The notes under the pieces are model-generated. The model made no database searches, was not told the DNA's origin, and worked only from the letters and a program-made list of their open reading frames with translations. DNA of 64,000 nucleotides from Candidatus Proelusimicrobium volucris (GTDB lineage: Bacteria > Elusimicrobiota > Elusimicrobia > Elusimicrobiales > Elusimicrobiaceae), in NCBI GenBank assembly GCA_944324665.1, contig CALUXD010000001.1, positions 620,001 to 684,000 on the forward strand, written 5' to 3'. The translations under genes were made by a program, and so were the position numbers. How positions within the stretch are numbered: position 1 is the first letter of the stretch; every line of letters starts with the position of its first letter. Shown piece after piece: positions 17,362 through 26,012 of the stretch.

Positions 17362-18236
17362 CCGCGCGGATGCAGCTTACGGTGCTTTTCTTTTATATCC
17401 CTAACGTTTACGTGCGTATAGATTTGGGTGGTGTTAAGGCTTTCATGTCCTAGCATTTCCTGCAGGCTTCTTAAATCGGCTCCGCCTTTTAACAAGTGCG
17501 AGGCGAAAGTATGTCTGAAAAGATGCGGATATACCCGCCTTGTTATGCCGGCCGCTTTTGCTAAAGCGGAGATGTCTTTCCAAACGGAAATTCGGCTTAT
17601 TTTCTTGCCGTTTTTATTTAGGAACAGTTCGCTGTCGGTATCTTTGCCGGCGAAGTGCGCTTGCCTTTGGGATAGATAGTCTTCCACCACTTTGCAGGCG
17701 TGTTCGTGAATAGGGATAAAACGCTGTTTGCGTCCTTTGCCGAAGGCCAGAACCCAGCCTTCTTTGGTGTTTACGTTTTCGGTATGAAGGTGTGTCAACT
17801 CCGACACGCGTATTCCGCTGGCGTAAAAGAGGGTTATTATGCATAAAGTGCGCCATTGAGCGAAGTTCTCTGGCTTAAAAGCAAGTATTTTATGTACCTC
17901 TTCGATGGAAAGCTGCTGCGGAATTTTGCGTATAAGCCTTGGCGAAAGGAGAAATCTCGTCGGGTCCTCTTTTATTATCCCCTCAACCATCAAGAATTTA
18001 TAGAAGCTTTTAACCGCTTCGGTTTTCCTGAATACGCTTGAAGGCGCCAAATTGGCTTCCGATTTTAAGTGATAGATATAAGTATCCAGCAATTCGGGCG
18101 AAGCGTTTGGCGCGTCGACACGGTTAAGGTTGCAGAAGTCCAGATACTGTTTTAAATCGCGCATATAAGCAGCGATGGTATTGGGCGAGAGCTGCCTTTC
18201 AAAGGTGAGGTGATTTTTAAACTCTTCTATCGGCAT
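17358..18236 (-). CDS. Tyrosine recombinase XerC/XerD
   Basis: Site-specific recombinase that resolves chromosome dimers. The 292-residue protein has a core-binding N-domain and a catalytic domain with the complete R143, K168, H238-x-x-R241, H264, Y273 set ('ASGIRVSEL', 'HLFRHTFASHLL', 'LGHESLNTTQIYTHV'). Length and motifs match the housekeeping XerC/D family rather than phage integrases. XerC and XerD cannot be separated with confidence, and a second copy would be expected elsewhere. TAAAAT on the minus strand (18248-18243) ends 6 nt before the ATG without a Shine-Dalgarno. Confidence 0.92.
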   Translation of the reverse strand: MPIEEFKNHLTFERQLSPNTIAAYMRDLKQYLDFCNLNRVDAPNASPELLDTYIYHLKSEANLAPSSVFRKTEAVKSFYKFLMVEGIIKEDPTRFLLSPRLIRKIPQQLSIEEVHKILAFKPENFAQWRTLCIITLFYASGIRVSELTHLHTENVNTKEGWVLAFGKGRKQRFIPIHEHACKVVEDYLSQRQAHFAGKDTDSELFLNKNGKKISRISVWKDISALAKAAGITRRVYPHLFRHTFASHLLKGGADLRSLQEMLGHESLNTTQIYTHVNVRDIKEKHRKLHPRG

Positions 18237-18242
18237 AAAAAC

Positions 18243-18248
18243 ATTTTA
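18243..18248 (-). promoter_or_regulatory. -10 box directly before the Xer gene
   Basis: TAAAAT on the minus strand ends 6 nt before the ATG. No ribosome-binding site is present. Confidence 0.45.
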
Positions 18249-18343
18249 TAAAAATTTGTTTTTATTTAAGCATTTGCTTTTTTTACGTTTTTTTGTGGCT
18301 TCGGAAAGCGGATAAGAACCTTATACAGATAAAATATATACCC

Positions 18344-18372
18344 ATAAAAAACCCCCGAATTAACGGGGGTTT
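18344..18372 (-). terminator. Terminator of recA
   Basis: AAACCCCCG (18349-18357) pairs with CGGGGGTTT (18364-18372). On the minus strand the right-hand A-run gives TTTTTTATGGG. Confidence 0.88.
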
Positions 18373-18378
18373 AAATGT

Positions 18379-19413
18379 TTATTTTTTCTTCTTTTCTTCT
18401 TTTTTCGGAACAGGCCCTACTCCTAAATATATTTCCTTTAGTTTCTCTTCTATTTGGGAAGCGACTTCAGGATTATCCTTAAGGTATTGCCTGGCGTTTT
18501 CCGCGCCTTGGCCGAGCTTCTCTCCGTTATATATAAACCAGCTGCCGCTCTTTTCCACGACATTGCTTTCCACGCCCATGGAGATAAGGCAGGCTTCCCT
18601 GGAAATACCTTCGCCGTGAAGCATAGTAAATTCGGCTTGTCTATAAGGCGGAGCGACTTTATTCTTCACGACTTTTACTCTTACTCTCGTGCCGATAATA
18701 TGTTCGCCCGCTTTAAGGTTCTCTATTTTGCGAACGTCCAAGCGTACGGAGGAATAAAACTTAAGCGCCAAGCCGCCGGGGGTCGTTTCAGGATTGCCGA
18801 ACATAACGCCGATTTTCTGCCTTAATTGATTGATGAATATGATGCTGGTTTTGGTTTTTGAAAGCAGGCTGGTAAGTTTCCTTAAAGCCTGGCTCATCAA
18901 TCTGGCTTGCAGGCCGACGTGCGCGTCGCCCATATCGCCTTCTATTTCGGCTTTCGGCACCAAGGCCGCTACGGAGTCTATTATAATTAAATCCAAAGCG
19001 CCGGAGCGTACCAATTTTTCCGCAATTTCCAAGGCTTGTTCTCCGCTGTCGGGCTGGGATATTAAAAGCTCATCGATATTTACGCCTATCGCGGCGGCGT
19101 AGACGGGGTCAAGAGCGTGTTCCGCGTCTATAAAAGCTACTGTACCGCCCGATTTTTGGGCTTGCGCGGCGATATGTAAACTTAAAGTGGTTTTACCGCC
19201 CGCCTCCGGCCCGAAAATTTCTATAACTCTTCCGCGCGGTATACCGCCTATACCCAAAGCTAAATCCAACGATAAGGCGCCGGTGGGTATGGCCTCCACT
19301 TTCTTTATGGTATTGTCGCCAAGTTTGCAGATAGCCTCTTTGCCGAAAGATTTTTCAATCTGGCTTAAAGCCAGCTGCAAGGCTTTGGCTTTGTCTAAAT
19401 TCGTTTCGCTCAT
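18379..19413 (-). CDS. recA: Recombinase RecA
   Basis: Forms filaments on single-stranded DNA for strand exchange and SOS signalling. The 344-residue protein has Walker [10 protein letters not shown] at 68-76 (the usual bacterial form is GPESSGKTT), Walker B '[14 protein letters not shown]', the L1/L2 DNA loops ('[19 protein letters not shown]', '[20 protein letters not shown]') and a lysine-rich C-terminus. It has a strong AAGGAGGAG ribosome-binding site. clpC ends 27 nt upstream on the same strand, and no promoter is obvious in that gap, so recA may be read from the clpC transcript. Confidence 0.97.
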   Translation of the reverse strand: MSETNLDKAKALQLALSQIEKSFGKEAICKLGDNTIKKVEAIPTGALSLDLALGIGGIPRGRVIEIFGPEAGGKTTLSLHIAAQAQKSGGTVAFIDAEHALDPVYAAAIGVNIDELLISQPDSGEQALEIAEKLVRSGALDLIIIDSVAALVPKAEIEGDMGDAHVGLQARLMSQALRKLTSLLSKTKTSIIFINQLRQKIGVMFGNPETTPGGLALKFYSSVRLDVRKIENLKAGEHIIGTRVRVKVVKNKVAPPYRQAEFTMLHGEGISREACLISMGVESNVVEKSGSWFIYNGEKLGQGAENARQYLKDNPEVASQIEEKLKEIYLGVGPVPKKEEKKKK

Positions 19414-19439
19414 CTACTCCTCCTTGAAATCTAAAAATC

Positions 19440-21944
19440 CTAATGTGCCGCCGCCGTTTGTCTAGGCGCGCGGGCCTTGGCCGCCTTAAAGGAAATTCTG
19501 TTCTTTTCTTTGTCGAAATCGGCCGTTATCTCCGTCTTGGGCGGGTATTGGTTTTTCAAAATAAACTCGGCGAGCGGGTCTTCCAATTCGCGCTGTAAAG
19601 TCCTAAGCAGCGGTCTAGCGCCGTATTTAGGGTCAAACCCGCTGTCCAAAAGATGTTGTTTTGCGTTTACCGTAAACTTTATCTTAAGCTGCTGTTCAGC
19701 CAATTTGGCTTGTATGTCGGCAAGATTAAGCTCAAGTATCTTAAGCATATGATCTTTGTTGAGCGGGTGGAATACTATCAGCTCGTCTATTCTGTTGATA
19801 AACTCGGGATTGAAAGTCTTTTTGACTTCTTCCATCACATTTGTTTTTATCTCGCCGTATTGTTCTTCTTCCGATTCCTGCGGAGTGAAACCCAGGCGGC
19901 TGCCCTTATTGGTGATTTCTCTCGCGCCTACGTTTGAGGTCATTATTATAACGGTATTTTTAAAATTTACCTTATGCCCCAAATTATCGGTAAGCTGGCC
20001 CTCGTCCAACACTTGCAGAAGAATATTGTAAATGTCGGGGTGCGCCTTTTCTATTTCGTCTAAGACGACTACGCTGTAAGGGCGTCTTCTTACGGCTTCG
20101 GTCAGTTGTCCGCCTTCTTCGTAGCCGACATATCCCGGCGGCGCGCCTATCAACCTTGAAACGGCGAATTTTTCCATATATTCCGACATATCTATACGTA
20201 TCATCGCGTTTTCGTCGCCGAATAGGAAAGTGGCCAAAGTTTTTGCCAAAGCGGTTTTACCCACGCCGGTGGGGCCCAGGAACAGGAAACCTCCTATCGG
20301 GCGTTTGGGGTTGCCAAGGCCGGTGCGGCTTCTTCTTATGGCTTGCGATATGGCTTTTACGCCTTCGTCTTGCCCGACTATGCGTTCATGGAGATATTCT
20401 TCCATCTTCAGAATCTTGTCCGTTTCGCTTTGGGTGAGTTTCGTTACGGGTATGCCCGTCCATTTAGAGGCCACCACCGCTATGTCTTCTTCTGTGACGG
20501 TGGTTTTGTTTTCGGAACGTTTCTTTTCCCAGTCGCCGCGCAGGTGCGAAAGTTCGTTTTTAAGTTTTTCTTCCTCTTCTTTTAAGGCTGACGCCTGTTC
20601 GTATTCCTGTTTATTTATGGCTTCTTCTTTTTGGGAAGCCAATGCTTTTAATTGTTTTTCCTTTTCCTTAATATCGGGCGGGAGCATGGCCGCTTTAAGG
20701 CGCGCTCTGGAACCGGCCTCGTCCACCAGGTCTATGGCTTTATCGGGCATGGCTCTGTCAGTTATATAGCGGTCGGCTATATTGGCGGCCGCCTCCAGAG
20801 CTTGCTGCGTAAAGATGACGTTATGGTGCTTTTCGTAATTGCTTTTGAGGCCTTTAAGTATTTCTATGGTTTCCTCAACGCTGTTGGGCTCGGCCGTTAC
20901 GGGTTGAAAGCGGCGTTCCAAGGCTGGGTCGGCTTCGACATATTTTCTGTACTCGTCAAATGTAGTCGCGCCGATTACCTGCAGCTGCCCCCTGGCGAGA
21001 GCGGGTTTTAGCATATTGGAAGCATCCATCGATCCTTCCGCCGCGCCAGCGCCGACTATGGTGTGGAACTCGTCTATAAAGAGTATAATATCGCCCGCTT
21101 TTTCCACTTCCTCTATAATATCTTTAAGGCGCTGTTCAAATTCGCCGCGGTATTTGGTACCCGCGACCAAAGAACCCAAATCCAAGGTTATCAGTCTTTT
21201 ATTATGCAGAATATCGGATATTTCCCCGCTGGCCATACGCTGGGCCAAACCCTCTACTATGGCCGTTTTGCCCACGCCAGGCTCGCCAATCAAAACAGGA
21301 TTGTTTTTTGTTCTTCTGGCGAGTATTTGGGTAAGGCGCTCTATTTCGTCGTCGCGGCCGATTACCGGGTCAAGCTTGCCTTGAAGGGCAAGTTCGGTCA
21401 AATCGCGGGAATGTTCGTCAAGCGTTGGGGTTTTGCTCTTTTGGCTGAAATCGGTCTTGCTCTGCGGGAACTGGCCGTTGCTTTGTCCTTTCCCCTGCTG
21501 AGCGCCGTGTTCTTTCAAGGCTTTGAATACTACGGCTTTTATTACTTCCCCGTTAAGGCCTAAATTGGAAAGTATTTTTGCCGCTACGCCTTCTTCCTCC
21601 GCGGTTATTCCCAGGAGGATATGTTCTGTATTTATAAATTCGCTGCCGGCGGCTTGAGCCTCTTCCGAGGCGTGTTCCAAGACTTTTTTGACTCTTGGCG
21701 TCAGCGGCGCTTCGGAGAGCATTACCAGATTGTCCCCTATTCCGACAAGCTGTTCTATCTCCATTCTTATTTTTGCGGGAGTAGCCCCCATAGCCGCCAA
21801 TATTTTGGCGGAAAATTCGCCCTCCGCATAGGCAAGGCCCAGCAAAAGATGCTCGGTCCCTATATAATCGTGATTAAATTTTTTTGCTTCTTCTTGTGCG
21901 ATAAGCACCACTTTTTGCGCGCCCGCGCTGAAACGTAAAGGCAT
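19440..21944 (-). CDS. clpC: ClpC-type AAA+ chaperone/protease subunit
   Basis: Unfoldase that feeds substrates to ClpP. The 834-residue protein has two N-terminal Clp_N repeats (1-150), AAA1 with GEPGVGKT, a UVR-containing middle domain ('[20 protein letters not shown]'), AAA2 with GPTGVGKT, and a ClpB-D2-type C-terminus. The loop 'RLGFTP' in AAA2 matches the [LIV]GF ClpP-binding loop, so it should work with ClpP, which is not in this window. No mcsA, mcsB or ctsR genes lie nearby. TATAAT on the minus strand (21979-21974) and AAGGGG precede the ATG. Confidence 0.95.
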   Translation of the reverse strand: MPLRFSAGAQKVVLIAQEEAKKFNHDYIGTEHLLLGLAYAEGEFSAKILAAMGATPAKIRMEIEQLVGIGDNLVMLSEAPLTPRVKKVLEHASEEAQAAGSEFINTEHILLGITAEEEGVAAKILSNLGLNGEVIKAVVFKALKEHGAQQGKGQSNGQFPQSKTDFSQKSKTPTLDEHSRDLTELALQGKLDPVIGRDDEIERLTQILARRTKNNPVLIGEPGVGKTAIVEGLAQRMASGEISDILHNKRLITLDLGSLVAGTKYRGEFEQRLKDIIEEVEKAGDIILFIDEFHTIVGAGAAEGSMDASNMLKPALARGQLQVIGATTFDEYRKYVEADPALERRFQPVTAEPNSVEETIEILKGLKSNYEKHHNVIFTQQALEAAANIADRYITDRAMPDKAIDLVDEAGSRARLKAAMLPPDIKEKEKQLKALASQKEEAINKQEYEQASALKEEEEKLKNELSHLRGDWEKKRSENKTTVTEEDIAVVASKWTGIPVTKLTQSETDKILKMEEYLHERIVGQDEGVKAISQAIRRSRTGLGNPKRPIGGFLFLGPTGVGKTALAKTLATFLFGDENAMIRIDMSEYMEKFAVSRLIGAPPGYVGYEEGGQLTEAVRRRPYSVVVLDEIEKAHPDIYNILLQVLDEGQLTDNLGHKVNFKNTVIIMTSNVGAREITNKGSRLGFTPQESEEEQYGEIKTNVMEEVKKTFNPEFINRIDELIVFHPLNKDHMLKILELNLADIQAKLAEQQLKIKFTVNAKQHLLDSGFDPKYGARPLLRTLQRELEDPLAEFILKNQYPPKTEITADFDKEKNRISFKAAKARAPRQTAAAH

Positions 21945-22036
21945 ATTACCCCTTCCGAAAAGATATTTCCTTTATTATATATAATTAAGCGGTCTTTTTC
22001 CCTTTTTCGTCGGTGTGCAGCGTAAGGCGGGCAAAA

Positions 22037-22065
22037 TGGCAAAAAGGGTGCAAAATTGATAAAAT
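22037..22065 (+). promoter_or_regulatory. Putative tmk operon promoter
   Basis: An extended -10, TGA-TAAAAT (22057-22065), follows three GCAAAA repeats. The stretch from 22039 resembles the birA promoter (5315-5340). The ATG lies 28 nt further with a good ribosome-binding site. Confidence 0.5.
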
Positions 22066-22093
22066 TAAAGAAATACAGCCTGCGGAGGATAAA

Positions 22094-22732
22094 ATGAAAT
22101 ATAAGGGAAAATTTATAGTTTTTGAAGGGCCGGACAGATGCGGCAAATCCACCCAGGCCAATATGCTTAACAAATATCTAAGCGCGCGCGGTTTGGACGT
22201 GGTTATAACGCGCGAGCCCGGCGGTGACAGCGTTTCCGAGGAGATCCGCAGGATTTTGCTCGATCCCACCAATACCGTCAGCCCGATGGCCGAGCTTCTT
22301 TTGTATGAAGCTTCCCGCGCGCAGCACACCGAACAAAAGATTATTCCCGCGCTGGAGGCGGGGCAGGTTGTGATTTGCGAAAGGTATACGATGTCTTCCT
22401 GCGCCTATCAGGGATACGGCAGAGGGATAGATATGAATATAATAAACAAACTTAACGAAATCGCCACCCGCGGCGTCAAACCGGATTTGACCTTGGTTTT
22501 TTTAATGTCGGACAAATACTTTACCGAACGGGGGGAATATTTGTTCTCCGACAGGCTAGAACTGGAGGACGAAGCCTTCCGCCATAAAATGCGCCGCGGC
22601 TATAAAGAACTTGCCGCCAAGACGGAAAACGCCGTAATAATCAATGCCGACAGGCCGATAGCGGAAATAGAACAAGAGGTCCTTAAGGAAATCAAGCGCC
22701 ATAACATTTTGGAAGGGAGCAAGGACGCTTAA
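22094..22732 (+). CDS. tmk: Thymidylate kinase
   Basis: Phosphorylates dTMP to dTDP. The 212-residue protein has the P-loop GPDRCGKS (12-19), 'TREPGGDSVSEEIR' for substrate binding and 'ERYTMSSCAYQGYGRG' with the DR/ER-type motif. I start it at 22094, where GCGGAGG lies 7 nt upstream. A longer frame starts at 22013 but its first 27 residues lie across the promoter. Its stop overlaps the holB start by 1 nt (TAATG), indicating translational coupling. Confidence 0.93.
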   Translation: MKYKGKFIVFEGPDRCGKSTQANMLNKYLSARGLDVVITREPGGDSVSEEIRRILLDPTNTVSPMAELLLYEASRAQHTEQKIIPALEAGQVVICERYTMSSCAYQGYGRGIDMNIINKLNEIATRGVKPDLTLVFLMSDKYFTERGEYLFSDRLELEDEAFRHKMRRGYKELAAKTENAVIINADRPIAEIEQEVLKEIKRHNILEGSKDA

Positions 22733-23694
22733 TGAGTTTTAGAAAAATTTCTGGCCAAGATAAAGCGCTTGAAACACTTAAAGGCTTTATATCTTCCAAG
22801 CGGATACCCGGCGCGATGATATTTTACGGACCTGCTGGCGTGGGCAAGGCTACCGCCGCTTTGGAATTTGCCAAAACGCTTAACTGCCTTGACCAAGATT
22901 GCTCCGCCAAAGGCGACAACTGTTCGCTCTGTTCCAACTGTAAACATATAGAGGCGGGAACCCACCCCGATGTCATTTTTGCCGATTTCGCCTATCAGGC
23001 TATGCTGAAGAAGGAAGAGCCAGAAAAACAGCAGAGTATAAAAGTGGATACCGTTCGCGCGCTTACGGCTGCCTCCCAGCAGAAGGCGGTTGCGGGCAGA
23101 TGGAAGGTTTTTATAATAGACAGTGCGGAAACTCTGCAGACGGAAGCGGCAAACGCTTTGCTTAAATTTATAGAAGAACCGCCGGAAAATACGGTGTGGA
23201 TATTGATTTCCTCAAAGAAAGAGGCTATGTTGAATACGATAAAATCGCGCTGCCAGGCGATAGCGTTTTCCCCGTTGGGGGAAGACGTCCTGATAAACAT
23301 ATTAAAGGATAATTTCGTCGAAGAAAATCTTGCGCGGCGCGCTGTAAAATACGCGCAGGGCTCTGGCGCGAACGCCTTTCGCGCGGCCGAGATTTTGGGC
23401 GAGATATCCGCCCTGCCCGGCGGCGCGGCTTTCCCCACTGCTTTTGCGTTAAATCTGCCCAGAACTTTGGCGCAAAGCCGCGCGCAGGTTTCCTTCGCTT
23501 TGGATATGCTTGCGGTCTCGGCACACGAAAGCTGGATTAAGAGCGGAAGGGAAGATAAGGCCCAAGAACTTAAAAATTTGCTTTCAAAATTGGTATTCTA
23601 TAAGAAAGCGATAGCGCGCAACGTTTCGCCATCAATGGTGGCGGAGGCCGCTCTGATAAGCGCGCTTGATTTGGGCATAAGCCTTAAAGATTGA
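22732..23694 (+). CDS. holB: DNA polymerase III delta-prime subunit
   Basis: Part of the clamp loader. The 320-residue protein has a P-loop-like GPAGVGKAT (33-41), the zinc-binding cysteines C57, C64, C67 and C70 ('CSLCSNC'), and the 'NALLKFIEEPPENTVWILIS' box typical of DnaX/HolB proteins. Unlike E. coli delta-prime, its P-loop is largely intact. DnaX would be longer and would have a full Walker B, so HolB is preferred. The tmk-holB pair is a common bacterial arrangement and supports the call. Confidence 0.88.
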   Translation: MSFRKISGQDKALETLKGFISSKRIPGAMIFYGPAGVGKATAALEFAKTLNCLDQDCSAKGDNCSLCSNCKHIEAGTHPDVIFADFAYQAMLKKEEPEKQQSIKVDTVRALTAASQQKAVAGRWKVFIIDSAETLQTEAANALLKFIEEPPENTVWILISSKKEAMLNTIKSRCQAIAFSPLGEDVLINILKDNFVEENLARRAVKYAQGSGANAFRAAEILGEISALPGGAAFPTAFALNLPRTLAQSRAQVSFALDMLAVSAHESWIKSGREDKAQELKNLLSKLVFYKKAIARNVSPSMVAEAALISALDLGISLKD

Positions 23695-23721
23695 AGATTT
23701 TATATGTTAAGGAGTCTTTAT

Positions 23722-25200
23722 ATGACAAAGAAGTTTTACGTAACAACACCCATATACTATTTGAATTCGGCGCCGCATATCGGGCACGCGTACACCACTT
23801 TGGCGGCCGATATTTTGGCCAGATACAAAAAATCGAAAGGGGAAGATGTTTACTTCCTCACGGGTACTGACGAACACGGAGCCAATATTGAAAAAGCCGC
23901 CAACAATGCCGGGATTACCCCCCAGAAATGGGTGGATAATATGGCAGAAAAATTTATTGATTTGTGGAAAGTGCTGAACATAAGCTATGACGATTTTATC
24001 CGCACCACGCAAAAACGCCACGAACTTACCGTACAGGAAATATTTGAAATTCTGCTTAAAAAAGGCGATATATATAAGGGCAAATACAGCGGGAAATATT
24101 GCCTTTCCTGCGAGGCTTATATAGACGAAAGTGAACTTGTCGACGGCAAATGCCCCATTCACAAAAAGGAGCCGCAGCTCATAGAGGAAGAAACTTATTT
24201 CTTTAAACTATCGGCCTATCAGGAGCCTTTACTGAAATTTTACGAGCAGAACAAAGATTTCTTAAGCCCGCATTTCCGCGCGGCGGAAATAGTGAACTTC
24301 GTCAAAAACGGCCTTAGGGATTTATCCGTTACCAGAACGAAAGTCAAATGGGGCATACCCGTAAAGTCCGACCCGGCCCACACAATATATGTTTGGTTTG
24401 ACGCTTTAATCAACTATATATCGGCCGTAGGATACGGCAAGGTTTTGGGAATAAATGAACTGGCCGATTATAAATGTGATTTTGAACAGTATTGGCCCGC
24501 GGATACGCATCTTATTGGGAAGGAAATTTTCCGCTTCCACGCTGTTATATGGCCTGCCGTGTTGATGGCTTTGGGGTTGCCTTTGCCCAAGAAAGTCTTC
24601 GCGCACGGCTGGTGGACGGTGGAGGGGGAAAAGATGTCCAAATCTCTGGGCAATTTTATAGATCCGCGCGACATTACCGATAAATACGGCGTAGATCCGC
24701 TTAGATATTTTATATTCAGGGAAGTGCCTTTTGGCGGGGACGGCGATTTTAGTATGGAGGCTTTCAAAAGACGTTTTAACGCCGATCTTGCCAACGATTT
24801 GGGCAATTTGCTTTCCCGTACACTTAATATGGCGGCGAAGAATTTAAAAGAAGTCCCGCAAGATTGCGCCGTAAGCGGCAGTATGCTTGAAAAATGCGCC
24901 AGCGCCGATACGGAATATGACGTCCATATGAATAATCTGGAATTTGACAAAGCCTTGGATACCGCTTGGCTTATAATCGGCGGAATGAACAAATATATCG
25001 ATGAAACAAAACCTTGGTCTTTAGCCAAGAGCGAGCCGGAAAAAGCTAAAGCCATATTGCTTGAGCTGGTTTTCGCTTTAAGATATGTCTGCAAATGGAT
25101 AAGCCCTTTTATGCCGCAGACGGCCGAAGAGATGGCAAGACGCTTAAAAGCCGGCGTAATAGAAAAATATCCGCCGCTGTTCCCCAGGATAGAGGCTTAA
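23722..25200 (+). CDS. metG: Methionyl-tRNA synthetase
   Basis: Class I synthetase of 492 residues. It shows the HIGH-box 'SAPHIGHAYTT', a zinc knuckle ('CLSCEAYIDESELVDGKCPIH') and KMSKS in 'GEKMSKSLGN'. It lacks the C-terminal tRNA-binding (EMAP-like) domain found in longer MetG proteins. I start it at 23722, where AAGGAG lies 7 nt upstream, rather than at the in-frame 23704. It lies 27 nt after holB and 3 nt before dedA. Confidence 0.95.
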   Translation: MTKKFYVTTPIYYLNSAPHIGHAYTTLAADILARYKKSKGEDVYFLTGTDEHGANIEKAANNAGITPQKWVDNMAEKFIDLWKVLNISYDDFIRTTQKRHELTVQEIFEILLKKGDIYKGKYSGKYCLSCEAYIDESELVDGKCPIHKKEPQLIEEETYFFKLSAYQEPLLKFYEQNKDFLSPHFRAAEIVNFVKNGLRDLSVTRTKVKWGIPVKSDPAHTIYVWFDALINYISAVGYGKVLGINELADYKCDFEQYWPADTHLIGKEIFRFHAVIWPAVLMALGLPLPKKVFAHGWWTVEGEKMSKSLGNFIDPRDITDKYGVDPLRYFIFREVPFGGDGDFSMEAFKRRFNADLANDLGNLLSRTLNMAAKNLKEVPQDCAVSGSMLEKCASADTEYDVHMNNLEFDKALDTAWLIIGGMNKYIDETKPWSLAKSEPEKAKAILLELVFALRYVCKWISPFMPQTAEEMARRLKAGVIEKYPPLFPRIEA

Positions 25201-25203
25201 ACG

Positions 25204-25860
25204 ATGGAACTGTTAGGGCAGATAATAGATATTTTTCTTCATTTGGACGTACATCTAAACGCCTTGGCCGCATATATGGGGGTATGGCTTTACGTACTGC
25301 TTTTCGCTGTGGTATTTTGCGAGACTGGCCTTGTGGTAACACCGTTTTTGCCCGGTGATTCGCTTATATTTGCGGTTGGCGCTTTGGCGAGCGTTGAAGG
25401 TTCCGTGATAGAGTTGCCTTACGCTATAATCATTTTGATTGTCGCGGCGATATTGGGCGACGGTGTGAACTTTGAGATAGGTAAATATATCGGGCCGAAG
25501 ATATTCAGCAAAGATACTGGTTTTTGGCTTAACAAGAAGCATTTGATTTCGGCGCATAACTTCTACGAGAAATACGGCGGCAAGACGATTATTTTGGCGC
25601 GCTTTATTCCGATTATAAGGACATTCGCCCCGTTCGTGGCTGGTATAGGCAAGATGACGTATTTGCACTTTGCTGTTTATAACGTAATCGGCGCGGTTGT
25701 ATGGGTGCTTTTGTTTTCTTTAAGCGGATATTATTTTGCGGCGACTCCGCTGGTGCAAAATCATTTCCATTACGTGATAGTGGCTATTATAATAATATCC
25801 GTAATGCCGGCGGTTTATGAGTTTATAAAAGCCAAAATGGACGCCAAAAAAGAAAAATAA
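25204..25860 (+). CDS. DedA-family membrane protein
   Basis: A 218-residue inner-membrane protein with about five hydrophobic segments and the DedA/SNARE-associated signature: 'FCETGLVVTPFLPGDSLIF', 'GDGVNFEIGKYIG' and 'RFIPIIRTFAPFVAGIGKM'. The family is linked to lipid carrier (undecaprenyl phosphate) transport and to membrane homeostasis. It is the last gene of the tmk operon and is followed by a perfect hairpin. Confidence 0.9.
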   Translation: MELLGQIIDIFLHLDVHLNALAAYMGVWLYVLLFAVVFCETGLVVTPFLPGDSLIFAVGALASVEGSVIELPYAIIILIVAAILGDGVNFEIGKYIGPKIFSKDTGFWLNKKHLISAHNFYEKYGGKTIILARFIPIIRTFAPFVAGIGKMTYLHFAVYNVIGAVVWVLLFSLSGYYFAATPLVQNHFHYVIVAIIIISVMPAVYEFIKAKMDAKKEK

Positions 25861-25881
25861 ATAGGAGCTCTATTTAGCAAT

Positions 25882-25917
25882 AGGCGGCATAACTTTAAGT
25901 TATGCCGCCTGTTTGTT
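25882..25917 (+). terminator. Terminator of the tmk-holB-metG-dedA operon
   Basis: AGGCGGCATAACTT (25882-25895) and AAGTTATGCCGCCT (25897-25910) form a perfect 14-bp dyad followed by GTTTGTTT. Confidence 0.88.
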
Positions 25918-26012
25918 TCATGTGTTTAAATTTTTTTGCGGCAGGGAAATAAAAATTTCGCGCTTGGGGCAGTCGTTTTTATAATATTTTGTTTTATTCA
26001 GGCGGGCGGTTG

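Noticed and set aside
17358-18236. Xer gene as a phage or integron integrase
   Set aside because: Length and motifs match housekeeping XerC/D. No tRNA, att repeats or mobile genes lie next to it.
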